Assembly: GCF_009766105.1 (NCBI RefSeq)
Contig: NZ_LMUH01000026.1
Location: 1 to 64,000, forward strand
Source of the DNA: Granulicella sp. S156
GTDB lineage: Bacteria > Acidobacteriota > Terriglobia > Terriglobales > Acidobacteriaceae
Length of the DNA stretch: 64,000 nt
Reading direction: 5' to 3'
Made by a program: the position numbers and the translations under genes. The stretch's first letter is position 1. Each line of letters begins with the position of its first letter. Of the stretch, positions 24,699 to 33,921 are shown piece by piece. The notes beneath the pieces were generated by a model. The model was not told the origin of the DNA. It saw nothing but the letters and a program-made list of their open reading frames with translations, and did no database searches.

Positions 24699-24861
24699 GG
24701 GCCTCAGATCGCCGAGCATGCAATCACTGATGCGACGCAGTCCAGCAAGCATTAAAAACGCGCTTCTCCTCAGTTGAGCCGGTTACTACCGAGAAGCCGA
24801 CTTGTCATTGCCGATCATCATTCGCACACAAAGCGAGAACCCCAAGTTCACAGTAGAACCT

Positions 24862-26046
24862 CTAAGGGAATGCGATGACGGTGCCGTCCAGGGGCAAGGC
24901 ATCCTGGCGTTTGATAGGATGCGGCGTCCACACTGCGGAAGTCGACAGCACCACTTGTTCTCCCGCATCGCCCTCGTTTGTGAAGCGAGCGAAGCGGAAA
25001 GGCAGCCCCTCCGACTCCTCGAAGGCAGGTTTGTCGCTGAGGTGAAAGTGTAGGTGCGGCACGGCGGAATTGCCGCTGTCTCCAAGCTGAGCGAGCACCT
25101 CTCCGCGATGCACGTGCAGCCCCGCGCGGACGCGCACGCTGCCGGGACGTAGATGCGCGTAGTGCGCAAACACACCAGGCGCAATCTCCAGCACGACGAA
25201 GTTGCCATAGAGTCCACGTGCGGTCAAGTCGTTCCCCTCTGGATGGGGGGAAAGCGGTCGACCGTCTGCCTGACCGTCCCGTGCATCGCGCACAACACCG
25301 TCGGCGACTGCCAAAACGTCGGCGTCATAGCCGAACCAGTCAGCATTCGCAGAGTCACGAAGCTGCTCTGGTAATACTTCCAGCGCGTGGCCCCGAGCGT
25401 TGATACCCACAAAATCGATAGCATAGCGCTGTGGGATCGTCACAACCCCATTCAACGCCAGCAGGCTTCCCCAGTGATGCGAATGTGCATTGCCAGGACC
25501 TTCACTCACTAGCCAGTTGCGCCCGCCGCGCAGAGGCGGTGCGATCACGATGGCAGGCTTCCGGGGAAGCGTAACGGCAGCACCTTGTAGCGTGCGTTGT
25601 ATGCCCTTGGCATCCTGAAAACTCATGCGATGCCATAAGCCAGTAGGGGGAGCCATGCCGGCAGGCAAGGTGATCCAAAGAAACAACACCGTGCGGGCGC
25701 CTGCCGGAAGCGTGACCCCGTCTGCAGTCTCCTCTGGGCGAGGCTTCGCTATTTCAGCCAATTCCTTTCCTCTGTAGGTGGCCAAGGGGATCGAGGAAGC
25801 TTGCGGAAAGACGCTGAGCTCACTCATGTGCAGGGGGCCATTCGAAGCGTAGAAATTCGTCAGGTGCATCTCGTACGCCAGGTGCATCCGCCCATCGCTG
25901 CCTAGGACGGACGTCGGCGCCATCGGCACACGGGCTTCAACAGGTGCACTGAATTGCTGCCCTACAGCCACAGTCGCGGCCATACACAGGCACATAAGCA
26001 AGGCACAACCTACCGCAGAGATCCCACGCTCCCGTTCGTTTCGCAA
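24862..26046 (-). CDS. M23 family metallopeptidase, secreted
   Basis: About 394 residues. Signal peptide (GISAVGCALLMCLCMAATVAVG), a beta-rich N-terminal domain of about 180 residues, then a LytM/M23 domain. The latter has GNAHSHHWGSLLAL with the first zinc His region, the DADVLAVADGVV strand, FAHYAHL and the final PHLHFHLSD. Such enzymes cut peptide crosslinks of peptidoglycan or short peptides in the periplasm. The frame runs upstream to 26124, but TTG 26046 has AGGAG six bases upstream and gives a normal signal peptide (MRNERERG), so I prefer it. Confidence 0.82.
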   Translation of the reverse strand: MRNERERGISAVGCALLMCLCMAATVAVGQQFSAPVEARVPMAPTSVLGSDGRMHLAYEMHLTNFYASNGPLHMSELSVFPQASSIPLATYRGKELAEIAKPRPEETADGVTLPAGARTVLFLWITLPAGMAPPTGLWHRMSFQDAKGIQRTLQGAAVTLPRKPAIVIAPPLRGGRNWLVSEGPGNAHSHHWGSLLALNGVVTIPQRYAIDFVGINARGHALEVLPEQLRDSANADWFGYDADVLAVADGVVRDARDGQADGRPLSPHPEGNDLTARGLYGNFVVLEIAPGVFAHYAHLRPGSVRVRAGLHVHRGEVLAQLGDSGNSAVPHLHFHLSDKPAFEESEGLPFRFARFTNEGDAGEQVVLSTSAVWTPHPIKRQDALPLDGTVIAFP

Positions 26047-26137
26047 TGTTGCTCCTATTTCTCTTTCAACTTGTCTGTCTCGCGACGTAGTTTCCATACC
26101 GAGGTCTAGTCCAGACCCGAGCATAATTTCGTCTTAG

Positions 26138-27232
26138 CTAGACCTGCGCCTCAAGGTAGGCGATGAAGTCAGGATCGGCGTCCAGCAGCTTTAGGATCGG
26201 CAGGATCACCCGCGGCCCATTGGAACTGTTGGTGAAGATGATTACACCGGCACGAGATCCTGGATCGAAGTAGCCAAGCGTGAACACCCCCTCGTCGATG
26301 CCGGTGTGCATGAGGAATGTTTTCCCGTGTGTTTTCACGACCTCCCATCCCGGTCCGAAGCCAACCTCATCGGGGCACGCCTTGGCCAGTTTCCCGACGC
26401 ACAGATCCGCCTTCCGGTCCGTCAGCACACTCTCCCGCAGCTTTCGAATCGCCGCGGTCTCTCCCGCACCGCGCATCAGGCTCTCTACGAAGCTTGCGTA
26501 CTGCGTGGGATTTGTGTAAACCAAGTCGGCAGCAACAAACTGCGTGGCCACCTGCGGCTTCAGCCACTGCCCATCTTTGTCAGTCGGTTGTGCGATATTG
26601 CCTTCCATCCATGGCCGCTGCGTGTAGGATGTGCGCGTCATGCCGGATGGATCGAAGATGAGATCCTGCGCCAGGCTCTCGAAGGGCTTGCCCGTCTTCT
26701 TCTCCGCGAACCGCGCGACATACTGGTATCCCTCGCCGGAATAGCCGAAACCTGTTCCGGGCGCTCGTGTGAACGCCAGCTTACCGCCGGTTTCACGCCG
26801 CCAGTTCGCGAACCCGGTTTGGTGGTCCAGGGCCAGTCGAGGAGTGAGCATCTTTGCCCTGGGATCTGTAGCCACGTCGGGGTCGTCCCAGTACTTATAC
26901 ATAGGCTCATCCAGCGAAAGCCTGCCTGCGGAGGCAAGGCGCAGGATGACCTCAGCAGAGATCGGCTTCGACATCGAGGCGATGTTGTAGAGCGTTGCTG
27001 TGCTCACCGCAACGCCCGGACCTTGCTCACCATATGCCTCTGCGAGCACTGTCTTCGCTCCGGCGATCTTCGCAAAGGAGACACTCGCGACGTGCTCGCG
27101 ATGCAATAATGCCGGGATGACCTGCCTGCGATCGTCTGTTGGCGTCTGAGCCAATACATGAAGGTCAGGAGCGACTACCGCTGCAGCCAACACCAGAAAG
27201 AAAAGCATACGGACGTACCTGCGATAAGCCAC
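26138..27232 (-). CDS. Serine hydrolase, beta-lactamase class C fold
   Basis: A 364-residue exported protein (signal peptide 1-29, cleaved after VLA). It has the three penicillin-recognising motifs of the beta-lactamase/DD-peptidase superfamily: S86-M-S-K89 (SxxK), YSG in GTGFGYSGEGYQYV, and HTG in FLMHTGIDEG. This family covers esterases, D-aminopeptidases and class C enzymes, so resistance should not be assumed. Frame and length are intact. Confidence 0.85.
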   Translation of the reverse strand: MAYRRYVRMLFFLVLAAAVVAPDLHVLAQTPTDDRRQVIPALLHREHVASVSFAKIAGAKTVLAEAYGEQGPGVAVSTATLYNIASMSKPISAEVILRLASAGRLSLDEPMYKYWDDPDVATDPRAKMLTPRLALDHQTGFANWRRETGGKLAFTRAPGTGFGYSGEGYQYVARFAEKKTGKPFESLAQDLIFDPSGMTRTSYTQRPWMEGNIAQPTDKDGQWLKPQVATQFVAADLVYTNPTQYASFVESLMRGAGETAAIRKLRESVLTDRKADLCVGKLAKACPDEVGFGPGWEVVKTHGKTFLMHTGIDEGVFTLGYFDPGSRAGVIIFTNSSNGPRVILPILKLLDADPDFIAYLEAQV

Positions 27233-27666
27233 TTTGGATGAAGCCCCTTTGTCTTGTATTGGCAGTCAATCTATATACGCGCTGGTGCGAGGTTTGTTCC
27301 AGCTGGCTGCCGATTCGTTCACTGGGAAAGGAAGCTCGAGCATTCCCCCGGGTCCACCGAAGTCCTCCTGTGTTGAGAGGAGAGTCGTCAAGACAATTTC
27401 TGCGATGTTTAGCGATTCCGGTGATTGTCGTTAGCACCAGATAGGTCCTGGGAAACGCGGATCTCGTCATTTGGAAGGGTGCATGAGGCTGCTACATCGA
27501 AACTCGTTGCGTTTCCAACACTGATGGATGCGACGATGTCCTCGCAAGCGCGAGGACATCGTCGTTTTATGGCTTACATCCAAGGTGAAGGCCGCGCAGC
27601 CAGGGCACGCTGTTTCCTGGGTTTCTAGACGATCTTGTTCCTGTCGATCACCTGTGCCGATCTGCG
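27233..27666. other. Intergenic with one strong hairpin
   Basis: About 430 bases between dapD and the serine hydrolase gene, both on the minus strand. Apart from the hairpin at 27531-27568 I see no gene or RNA. Confidence 0.5.
27531..27568 (+). terminator. Terminator-like hairpin with plus-strand T-run
   Basis: A perfect 15-bp stem (CGACGATGTCCTCGC with its complement at 27550-27564), a four-base loop AAGC and TTTT on the plus side. The flanking genes are both minus-strand, about 100 bases downstream of dapD, so either it acts as a dapD 3' hairpin or an unrecognised plus-strand transcript ends here. Confidence 0.6.
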
Positions 27667-28548
27667 TTACCGCAGCAGGTCTTCCAGTGCCGTGGATAGA
27701 TCCGTCTTCTCGTCGCGGTACTTCACGATGATCGGGGTATAGACGCTCAGCCCAAGCTCTTTGCCGGGGCCGCTCTGGATAGCCCGTGAACCGGCGACGA
27801 CGACTGCTCCTGAGGGAATGATGAGAGGGGTGTCGGCGGTAGCTTTGAGGATTGTGTTGTTGGGTAGGTCATAGACCGGAGTACCGCGGGTGAGAATGAC
27901 TCCCGCAGCGAGTACCGCCCGCGAGCGCACGATGGTGCCTTCGTAGACGCCGGTGTTGCCACCGATGAGGGCGTCGTCTTCGATGATGACCGGCGAAGCG
28001 TTTACGGGCTCAAGCACGCCACCAATCTGTGCCGATGCCGAAAGATGCACGCGTTTGCCGATCTGCGCGCAGGAGCCAACGAGCGCGTGCGAGTCGATCA
28101 TGGTGCCCTCGTCGACGAAGGCGCCGACATTGACGTAGGCCGGTGGCATCATTACGACGCCCTTGGCGAGATGCGCTCCGGAGCGGACGGAACTGCCGCC
28201 GGGCACGATACGCACACCGTCGTCCACGGCAAAGATTCGGGCGGGATAGGTCTCCTTATCGATGAACGATATCTGTCGAGGCGACAGGGCGGCGTGGTCG
28301 TTGGAGCTGATGGACATGTCCTTCAGAGCGCCGAGGCGAAAACCGAGCAGGATGCCGCGCTTAACCCAGGCGTTCACACGCCAGCCCGTGGGCTGCGCGG
28401 CGTCTGGCTCGGCGGAGCGGAGGGTGCCGGCTTCAAGCCCGTCGCGGAGTTGGTGGAAGGCTCTGAGGGCGTTCTTGTTGCCGACGGCCGAGGGGCCTTC
28501 GGTAAAGAACTTTTCTATGGTTTGTTCAAGAGAGATAGCAGGGGTCAT
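27667..28548 (-). CDS. dapD: Tetrahydrodipicolinate N-succinyltransferase
   Basis: A 293-residue enzyme of the succinylase branch of lysine/meso-diaminopimelate synthesis, adding a succinyl group from succinyl-CoA to tetrahydrodipicolinate. The N-terminal helical domain ([32 protein letters not shown]) is followed by a left-handed beta-helix of hexapeptide repeats (about 110-260: [42 protein letters not shown]). It is part of the minus-strand lysine gene group with dapA just upstream. Intact. Confidence 0.92.
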   Translation of the reverse strand: MTPAISLEQTIEKFFTEGPSAVGNKNALRAFHQLRDGLEAGTLRSAEPDAAQPTGWRVNAWVKRGILLGFRLGALKDMSISSNDHAALSPRQISFIDKETYPARIFAVDDGVRIVPGGSSVRSGAHLAKGVVMMPPAYVNVGAFVDEGTMIDSHALVGSCAQIGKRVHLSASAQIGGVLEPVNASPVIIEDDALIGGNTGVYEGTIVRSRAVLAAGVILTRGTPVYDLPNNTILKATADTPLIIPSGAVVVAGSRAIQSGPGKELGLSVYTPIIVKYRDEKTDLSTALEDLLR

Positions 28549-28659
28549 GGATATTGAGATTGTACTGAGGATGCGGCAGTGGATTCCGGCACCGCATCCT
28601 CAGGGAGGCAGCGCCGCAAGGTAGAAACGCACCGCAAGCTCCCTGAAAAGCCTGGTAGA

Positions 28660-29574
28660 TCAAAAGACGCGCAGGTTTTCGTGCGGATTGTCGCGCAGCA
28701 GGCCTAGCTCGCCGAGGATCATCTCCAGCGTGTGGCGGGTCTTTGCCGTCACGGGAATCATTGGCAGGCGAAGCTGTTCGTTCCCGCGTCCCAGCAGTGC
28801 GAGCACGGCCTTGATTGGGGCAGGACTCGGTTCGATGAAGTGGGCCTGCATCAGGTGGAAGTAGTGGCGGTTGATGCGTCGTGCGGCGATCCAGTTGTCG
28901 CTCAGTGCGCTGCTGACCATCTGCGCCATCTGCTGTGGAATCGCGTTGGACGCCACCGAGATGAGGCCCGCGCCGCCGATCGCGAGGATGGGCAGGGCCA
29001 GCGCGTCGTCACCGGCGAAGACCTTGAAGGCGCGCGGCGCCTGGGTAATCAACTCGGTAATCTGCACCATGTTGCCGCTGGATTCCTTGATGCCGACGAT
29101 GTTGGGAATCTCCGCAAGGCGCAGGACGGTGGCCGGCTCAAGGTTCGCACCGGTGCGGCCAGGGATGTTGTAGAGCAGGATCGGGAGGTCGACCGCGTGG
29201 GCGATGGCACGGAAGTGCTGGTACTGGCCTTCTTGTCCGGGGCGGTTGTAGTAGGGGTTCGCCGTCAGGATGCCGGTAAGGCCGCTGATGTTTGCCAGCT
29301 TCTTAGCGTTGGCGACGGCCTGATGAGTCGCGTTGTGCGTCGATCCGGCAAACACAGGAACTCGGCCTGCCGCTGCGGCGACTGTGATTTCGACGACGCG
29401 CAGCCACTCCTGTTCGGTGAGTGTGGAGGCTTCGCCGGTGGTGCCCGCGGGGACGAGCAGAGAGACGCCGTTGATGATCTGCCAGTTGACGTGCGCGTGC
29501 AGCGCGGTTTCATCGACTGAACCATCGGGGCGAAAAGGAGTAACGAGTGCGGTGCCGCAACCTTGCAAATTCAT
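28660..29574 (-). CDS. dapA: 4-hydroxy-tetrahydrodipicolinate synthase
   Basis: A 304-residue TIM-barrel enzyme that condenses pyruvate with aspartate semialdehyde, the first step toward lysine and diaminopimelate. Motifs: GTTGEASTL (44-52), catalytic tyrosine Y135 in LLYNIPGRTG, and Schiff-base lysine K163 in GIKESSG. ATG 29574 gives the usual family length; the frame extends to a TTG at 29628 without support. It lies between dapD and a sulfatase gene, all on the minus strand. Confidence 0.93.
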   Translation of the reverse strand: MNLQGCGTALVTPFRPDGSVDETALHAHVNWQIINGVSLLVPAGTTGEASTLTEQEWLRVVEITVAAAAGRVPVFAGSTHNATHQAVANAKKLANISGLTGILTANPYYNRPGQEGQYQHFRAIAHAVDLPILLYNIPGRTGANLEPATVLRLAEIPNIVGIKESSGNMVQITELITQAPRAFKVFAGDDALALPILAIGGAGLISVASNAIPQQMAQMVSSALSDNWIAARRINRHYFHLMQAHFIEPSPAPIKAVLALLGRGNEQLRLPMIPVTAKTRHTLEMILGELGLLRDNPHENLRVF

Positions 29575-29680
29575 TCCGAAGGGTAGTTTAGAGCAGTTCG
29601 CCCCTTTCTGCTCTATACAAAGAGGCAATATGCGTCGATTTTCCTAAAGAAACCTGCGGAGTTACCTGTAGGCGCACTCA

Positions 29681-31189
29681 CTAGGCAGGCGTTGCATCCC
29701 GTCGCTCGGGAACTGCTGCCTGTAGCTCCCGCAAACGGTCGCGAAGATGCTGTTGCAGGTTCGTATGTTCAGGTTTACCGAAGAGATTCTGCGTCTCCTG
29801 GGGATCGGTTTTAAGATCGTAGAGTTCGAATGCTTCCGGCTCATCTTTGTAGTAGTGGATCAGCTTGTAGCGTTCGGTGCGGATGCCGCGATGCACGGCC
29901 ACATTCTCGGGATTGGGATATTCGTAGTACTCGTAGAGCCACTCTTTCCGGAAATTAGGATTTGCGTGCGTCGCCAGCGGCAGGACGCTCTTTCCCTGCA
30001 TATGCGCGGGAATCGAGACACCTGCAAGATCGAGAAAGGTTGGCGCAAGGTCGGTGTCCAGAACCATCTCATCGCGAACTGTTCCGGCGGGAATGCGTTT
30101 CGGATAGCGCACCATCAGGGGCACGCGGATCGAGGGTTCATGCATCAGGCGCTTGTCGAAGAGACGCCACTCGCCCAGGAAATATCCGTGGTCGGAGCCG
30201 TGGACGATGGCGGTGTCGTCCAGGATGTTCTTCTTTTCCAGGTAGTCCAGTACGCGACCGATATTGTCATCCACGGCTACCAATCCGGCGTAGTAGTTCT
30301 TCGCCATTCCCTCCAGCGACCCGCAGGCGACATGCGAAGAGGTTGTGCCGATCTTGTTTTCACCCTCTACAAAACTCTTCGGCTTTCCTGGATAACCCTT
30401 CAGGTCATCATCGAAGGTCGCCGGTTTTGGAATGGGCACGCCGTTGTACAAATCGAGATGCCGGCGCGGCCGAAAGAACGGTTCGTGGGGGGCAACAAAC
30501 CAGACCAACAGGCAGAAAGGCTTGTCGCCGCGATCCTCTTCCAGCCATGCCAGCGCGCGGTCCACGGTTAGGTCGTCTGGATAGATGTTGTGGTAACGCT
30601 TCTCCGGTTCGATCTTGCCTTTGCGGCCCTCTTTGAAGAGAGGATTGGCGTAGTCGTTCGCCGGATTATTGTGGCCGAAGTAGTAATCCCAGTAGCGCTC
30701 TTCGACGCCGTTGCGCACATGCACTTTGCCCAGGATGGCGACCTCGTAGCCGGCCTCTCGGAGGAGATCGGTGAAGAGGGGAATATCGGAGGGCAGAGGC
30801 ACGTTCGGATGCTCATTCGATAGCGCTCCTGTAGAGCGAGAGTACATGCCGGTGAGCGCCACGGCGCGTGCCGGTGCGCAGAGAGCGTTGGTACAGAAGG
30901 CATTCCGAAAACGAACACCCTCGCGGCCGATGCGATCATGATTCGGTGTCTTGAGGATCGGATGCCCCGCGATGGAAAGCGCATCCGCACGCTGGCCTTC
31001 GCCGAAAAAGAAGACCAGGTTGGGCCGCTTGGGCTTAGCTTCAGCCGAAGCTATTGGAGAGACGACTGTTGCCGTCAGTACTGTGCCCGCAACGGCCAAG
31101 GAGCCCTGTAAAAAATCTCGCCGCGTAGTTCCATTCGGCGATTCTTTTTCTGCTGTTCCGACGACATTCTGCTGCTCAATATTTGTCAT
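29681..31189 (-). CDS. Sulfatase, Tat-exported, with altered metal motif
   Basis: A 502-residue sulfatase. A twin-arginine signal (TTRRDFLQGS, 21-30) leads to the arylsulfatase fold with C104-A-P-A-R108, the CxPxR site whose Cys becomes formylglycine, and SDHGYFLGE near the second metal site. The first metal motif, normally DDQR, reads EGQR here (E64, G65), so a usual calcium ligand is missing. The rest of the active site looks normal. The substrate is not predictable; sulfated polysaccharides are common targets. It interrupts the lysine gene group. Confidence 0.85.
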   Translation of the reverse strand: MTNIEQQNVVGTAEKESPNGTTRRDFLQGSLAVAGTVLTATVVSPIASAEAKPKRPNLVFFFGEGQRADALSIAGHPILKTPNHDRIGREGVRFRNAFCTNALCAPARAVALTGMYSRSTGALSNEHPNVPLPSDIPLFTDLLREAGYEVAILGKVHVRNGVEERYWDYYFGHNNPANDYANPLFKEGRKGKIEPEKRYHNIYPDDLTVDRALAWLEEDRGDKPFCLLVWFVAPHEPFFRPRRHLDLYNGVPIPKPATFDDDLKGYPGKPKSFVEGENKIGTTSSHVACGSLEGMAKNYYAGLVAVDDNIGRVLDYLEKKNILDDTAIVHGSDHGYFLGEWRLFDKRLMHEPSIRVPLMVRYPKRIPAGTVRDEMVLDTDLAPTFLDLAGVSIPAHMQGKSVLPLATHANPNFRKEWLYEYYEYPNPENVAVHRGIRTERYKLIHYYKDEPEAFELYDLKTDPQETQNLFGKPEHTNLQQHLRDRLRELQAAVPERRDATPA

Positions 31190-31206
31190 GAGGATGGATT
31201 TTATAG

Positions 31207-31848
31207 CTAGTGGGATTGAATATCGTGTGCAGGAGGTGCGAGTTCATGGTGCGCGTCTTCGCCGCCATACGAACCCCCGAAGATGCCGATTGTGGGGACG
31301 ACCCAGATAAGCGTGACGATCGCACTGACGTAGAGTGCGACATGCGGAGCATAGTGGGCGATCGGAACGCAGCCGGCGTAGATGGTGAGCGATCCCCAAT
31401 GCTTGACCTGGGTCGCTATGTCGAGCTTGGTGCGGCGCCCTTCGCGCTCGAGCTGGCAGTCCACGGTGTAGCGGAGCAGGAGAAAAGTTATTCCAGCGGC
31501 GAGCATGCAGATGCAGTAGATGGTTACAGAGAAAGAGTCGAAGTGCACGTTGATGTAATCCGTGAAAAAGGGGATCAACGAGAGTGCGAAGAGCCAGAAG
31601 AGATTAGTCCAGAGGATGCGGTTGTTGGAGCGGTTGAGCCGGCCGATGAGGGTGTGGTGATTGACCCAGTAGACGCCGATGTACGCGAAGGAGAGCGCAT
31701 AGACCAGCAAGGTAGAGATGACTGGTCGAAAGGATGCAAGGCCGCTGTGCGCAGGCACTTTCAGGTCGAGCACCATGATCGTGATGATGACAGCGATGAC
31801 GCCGTCGGAGAAGGCTTCGAGCCGGGCTGGAGAGAAGGTGGCCTGCAT
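31207..31848 (-). CDS. TMEM175-family channel-like protein (second copy)
   Basis: A 213-residue, six-helix membrane protein with RLEAFSDGVIAVIITIMVLDLKVP, the FSD motif of TMEM175 channels, and IGVYWVNHHTLIGRLNR. It is closer to the common bacterial form than the homolog at 20004. About 18 bases separate its stop from the sulfatase start. K+ conductance is a family property, not shown here. Confidence 0.8.
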   Translation of the reverse strand: MQATFSPARLEAFSDGVIAVIITIMVLDLKVPAHSGLASFRPVISTLLVYALSFAYIGVYWVNHHTLIGRLNRSNNRILWTNLFWLFALSLIPFFTDYINVHFDSFSVTIYCICMLAAGITFLLLRYTVDCQLEREGRRTKLDIATQVKHWGSLTIYAGCVPIAHYAPHVALYVSAIVTLIWVVPTIGIFGGSYGGEDAHHELAPPAHDIQSH

Positions 31849-31990
31849 GGTTTATGAACGAAAACAGAATAAAGTATTTTCGGCTTGGTCGTTTACAGGG
31901 ACCGAAGCCGTTTGCGTGGTTTTCACCTAGAAAACCACCTTTGTAATTTTTCGGTGTAACCAGTAAAGCCAAAATGCTCTAGCGCATGTT

Positions 31991-32509
31991 TTAGGTGAGT
32001 GTGTTTGATTCCGGTACATGTGGGGATAGGGCTTTGGGTGACGTGATGTTGTAAACGTACCAGGCAATGCAGGCGTGGAGGATCAGAAAGGCAGCACTGA
32101 CGATATGTATCATTCCACCCACTACGGTCGTGCTCATCATGTACTCACTATGCGCGGGAGTAGGGGGTGTTGAAGGCAGCAGGGAGACGAGAAACAGAAC
32201 GAGAGCGATAGCAACGCGGCCCGCCAGCAGGTAAAACGCGGCTCGACGCATCTGCCAGAGCGCGATTGCCGCAGCCAGCGCAAGGACATACCTTAGCCAT
32301 ATGACAACAGACTGCAGCAGCGGGGTAGAGTAATCGGCAACGGAAGGATGAATGCGGTGGGAATAGGTGAGGATACAGTACGAGACGACTCCCAATAGGA
32401 CGCTGGCACCCTCATAGATGCAGATAACCGTTGCCAGCCGAGGACGTACACGGCGATCGTCGGTCAAAGGTCTCACCTCTTGGTGGATGTATTGTGACTC
32501 TACACCCAA
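31991..32509 (-). CDS. Four-helix membrane protein, unknown
   Basis: A 172-residue protein with membrane segments near 27-48, 65-88, 93-110 and 130-152. No family recognised. The TTG at 32509 overlaps the aminopeptidase stop by ten bases; a GTG about 33 bases further in is an alternative start. Expression is probably coupled to the upstream aminopeptidase gene. Confidence 0.6.
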   Translation of the reverse strand: MGVESQYIHQEVRPLTDDRRVRPRLATVICIYEGASVLLGVVSYCILTYSHRIHPSVADYSTPLLQSVVIWLRYVLALAAAIALWQMRRAAFYLLAGRVAIALVLFLVSLLPSTPPTPAHSEYMMSTTVVGGMIHIVSAAFLILHACIAWYVYNITSPKALSPHVPESNTLT

Positions 32510-33765
32510 TCCCCTGCACGTATAAGCGGTTCAGCCGAGCCATCGGCACTCAGACCGTCGACATTCATCGTCGGGCCTCCGATCATCCAGTCCACGTGAA
32601 TCAGGCTCTCGTTCGCGCCGAGGGCGGAGAGTTCTTCGTTGGACATCTTCTCGCCGCCGATCAGGCAGGTGGAGTAGGCCTGGCCGAGTGCGATATGGCT
32701 GGCGGCGTTCTCGTCGAAGAGCGTATTCCAAAATAGAATGCCCGACTGTGCGATGGGGGAGTTATGGGGGACGAGCGCCACTTCGCCGAGGCGGCGTGCG
32801 CCGTCGTCGGTGGAGATGAGCTTGTTGATCGCTTCCTGGCCCTTGGTTGCGGTGGCTTCGACGATCTTGCCGTCCTTGAAGGTGCAGCGGATGTTTTCGA
32901 TTAACGTGCCCTGGTGCGAGAGCGGCTTGGAAGCTGTGACGACGCCGTTGACGCGGTCTTTATGTGGCGTGGTGAAGCACTCTTCGGTGGGGATGTTGGG
33001 CTGGCAGTAGACGCCGTTCCCCGCCGTAGTGCCGCCTCCTGCCCAGAGGTGCTGGTCGGCAAGCCCGACAGTGAGGTCGGTTGCTCCGTCGGGGGTGTAG
33101 AAGCGCAATGAGTGGAAGCGCTTGGCATTGAGCAGGTCGACGCGTTTTTTTAGATTGGCACCGTGCTCTTTCCATTGGGCGACGGGGTCGGCGGAGGTGA
33201 TGCGAGACGTGGCGAAGATGGCGTCCCATAGCCTGCCGAGGGCGAGCTCCGGCGGGTCGTTAGGGAAGACCAGTGCGGCCCATGCAGGCGTGGCCGCGGC
33301 AACGATGGTCCAGTTGATCTCGTGGCGTGTGATGAGCTCCATCGCAGGCTTGGAGGCCTTGGATGCCGCTATGTTGGCGCGCGAGACTTTGGCGGGGTCT
33401 TGTTGCGCGAGCAGCGCGGGATTGGCTCCAGTGATGGCCATACGAGCTGCACCGCTCTTAAAGGCGGTGGCTATGGCGGCTTGCAGCCACTCCGGCGCGT
33501 AGTCGAAGCTGGCGTCAGGCGCGTGCTGGTAGCGTGCGAGAGTGGTGGCGTCGTCGCTGTAGAAGGTGGTTACGAGCTTCGCACCGGCCTTATAGGCGTG
33601 GGCGGTGATGAGGCGGACCAGCGGTAGTGCGTCGGTGGGCGCGGTCAGAACAAGTTCCTGGCCCTCGCGCAGGTCGAGGCCGATGCGCACGGCGACTTCG
33701 GCGAGGCGGTCAAGCTTCTGTTCAAAGGGGAGGGCAGCGAAGACGTCGGAAGGCAGCGAAGACAT
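32500..33765 (-). CDS. M29 family aminopeptidase
   Basis: A 421-residue member of the AmpS/thermophilic aminopeptidase family (M29), cytoplasmic dimetal enzymes that remove N-terminal residues. Seen: LREGQELVLTAPTDALPLVR near the start, IPTEECFTTPHKDRVNG with a metal-site Glu/His, IENIRCTFKDGKI, HIALGQAY and SLIHVDWMIGG at the C-terminus, each in the usual order. Length is typical. No export signal. Confidence 0.88.
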   Translation of the reverse strand: MSSLPSDVFAALPFEQKLDRLAEVAVRIGLDLREGQELVLTAPTDALPLVRLITAHAYKAGAKLVTTFYSDDATTLARYQHAPDASFDYAPEWLQAAIATAFKSGAARMAITGANPALLAQQDPAKVSRANIAASKASKPAMELITRHEINWTIVAAATPAWAALVFPNDPPELALGRLWDAIFATSRITSADPVAQWKEHGANLKKRVDLLNAKRFHSLRFYTPDGATDLTVGLADQHLWAGGGTTAGNGVYCQPNIPTEECFTTPHKDRVNGVVTASKPLSHQGTLIENIRCTFKDGKIVEATATKGQEAINKLISTDDGARRLGEVALVPHNSPIAQSGILFWNTLFDENAASHIALGQAYSTCLIGGEKMSNEELSALGANESLIHVDWMIGGPTMNVDGLSADGSAEPLIRAGDWV

Positions 33766-33838
33766 GCTGCAAGTTTATCGCGGAGGTGGAGGACGTGCTA
33801 AAGACTGGGGAAGGACCCCCCGAATTGGTGCTGCCACG

Positions 33839-33890
33839 AATGCGGGGGGCCTTCGCCTACGGCTCAGGATGACGACGAAAAACAAGCAAA
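33839..33890 (+). repeat. Dispersed repeat, copy 1
   Basis: About 51 bases beginning AATGCGGGGGG and running through CCTACGGCTCAGGATGAC to a CGAAAAACAAGCAA end. A near-identical copy in the same orientation lies at 56132-56182, also between genes. Confidence 0.7.
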
Positions 33891-33921
33891 AGCAAGGTGG
33901 TTACGCGAAGTAACAACACCA

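Noticed and set aside
26138-27232. Antibiotic-resistance class C beta-lactamase
   Set aside because: Motifs fit the broader serine hydrolase family; nothing shows lactamase activity.
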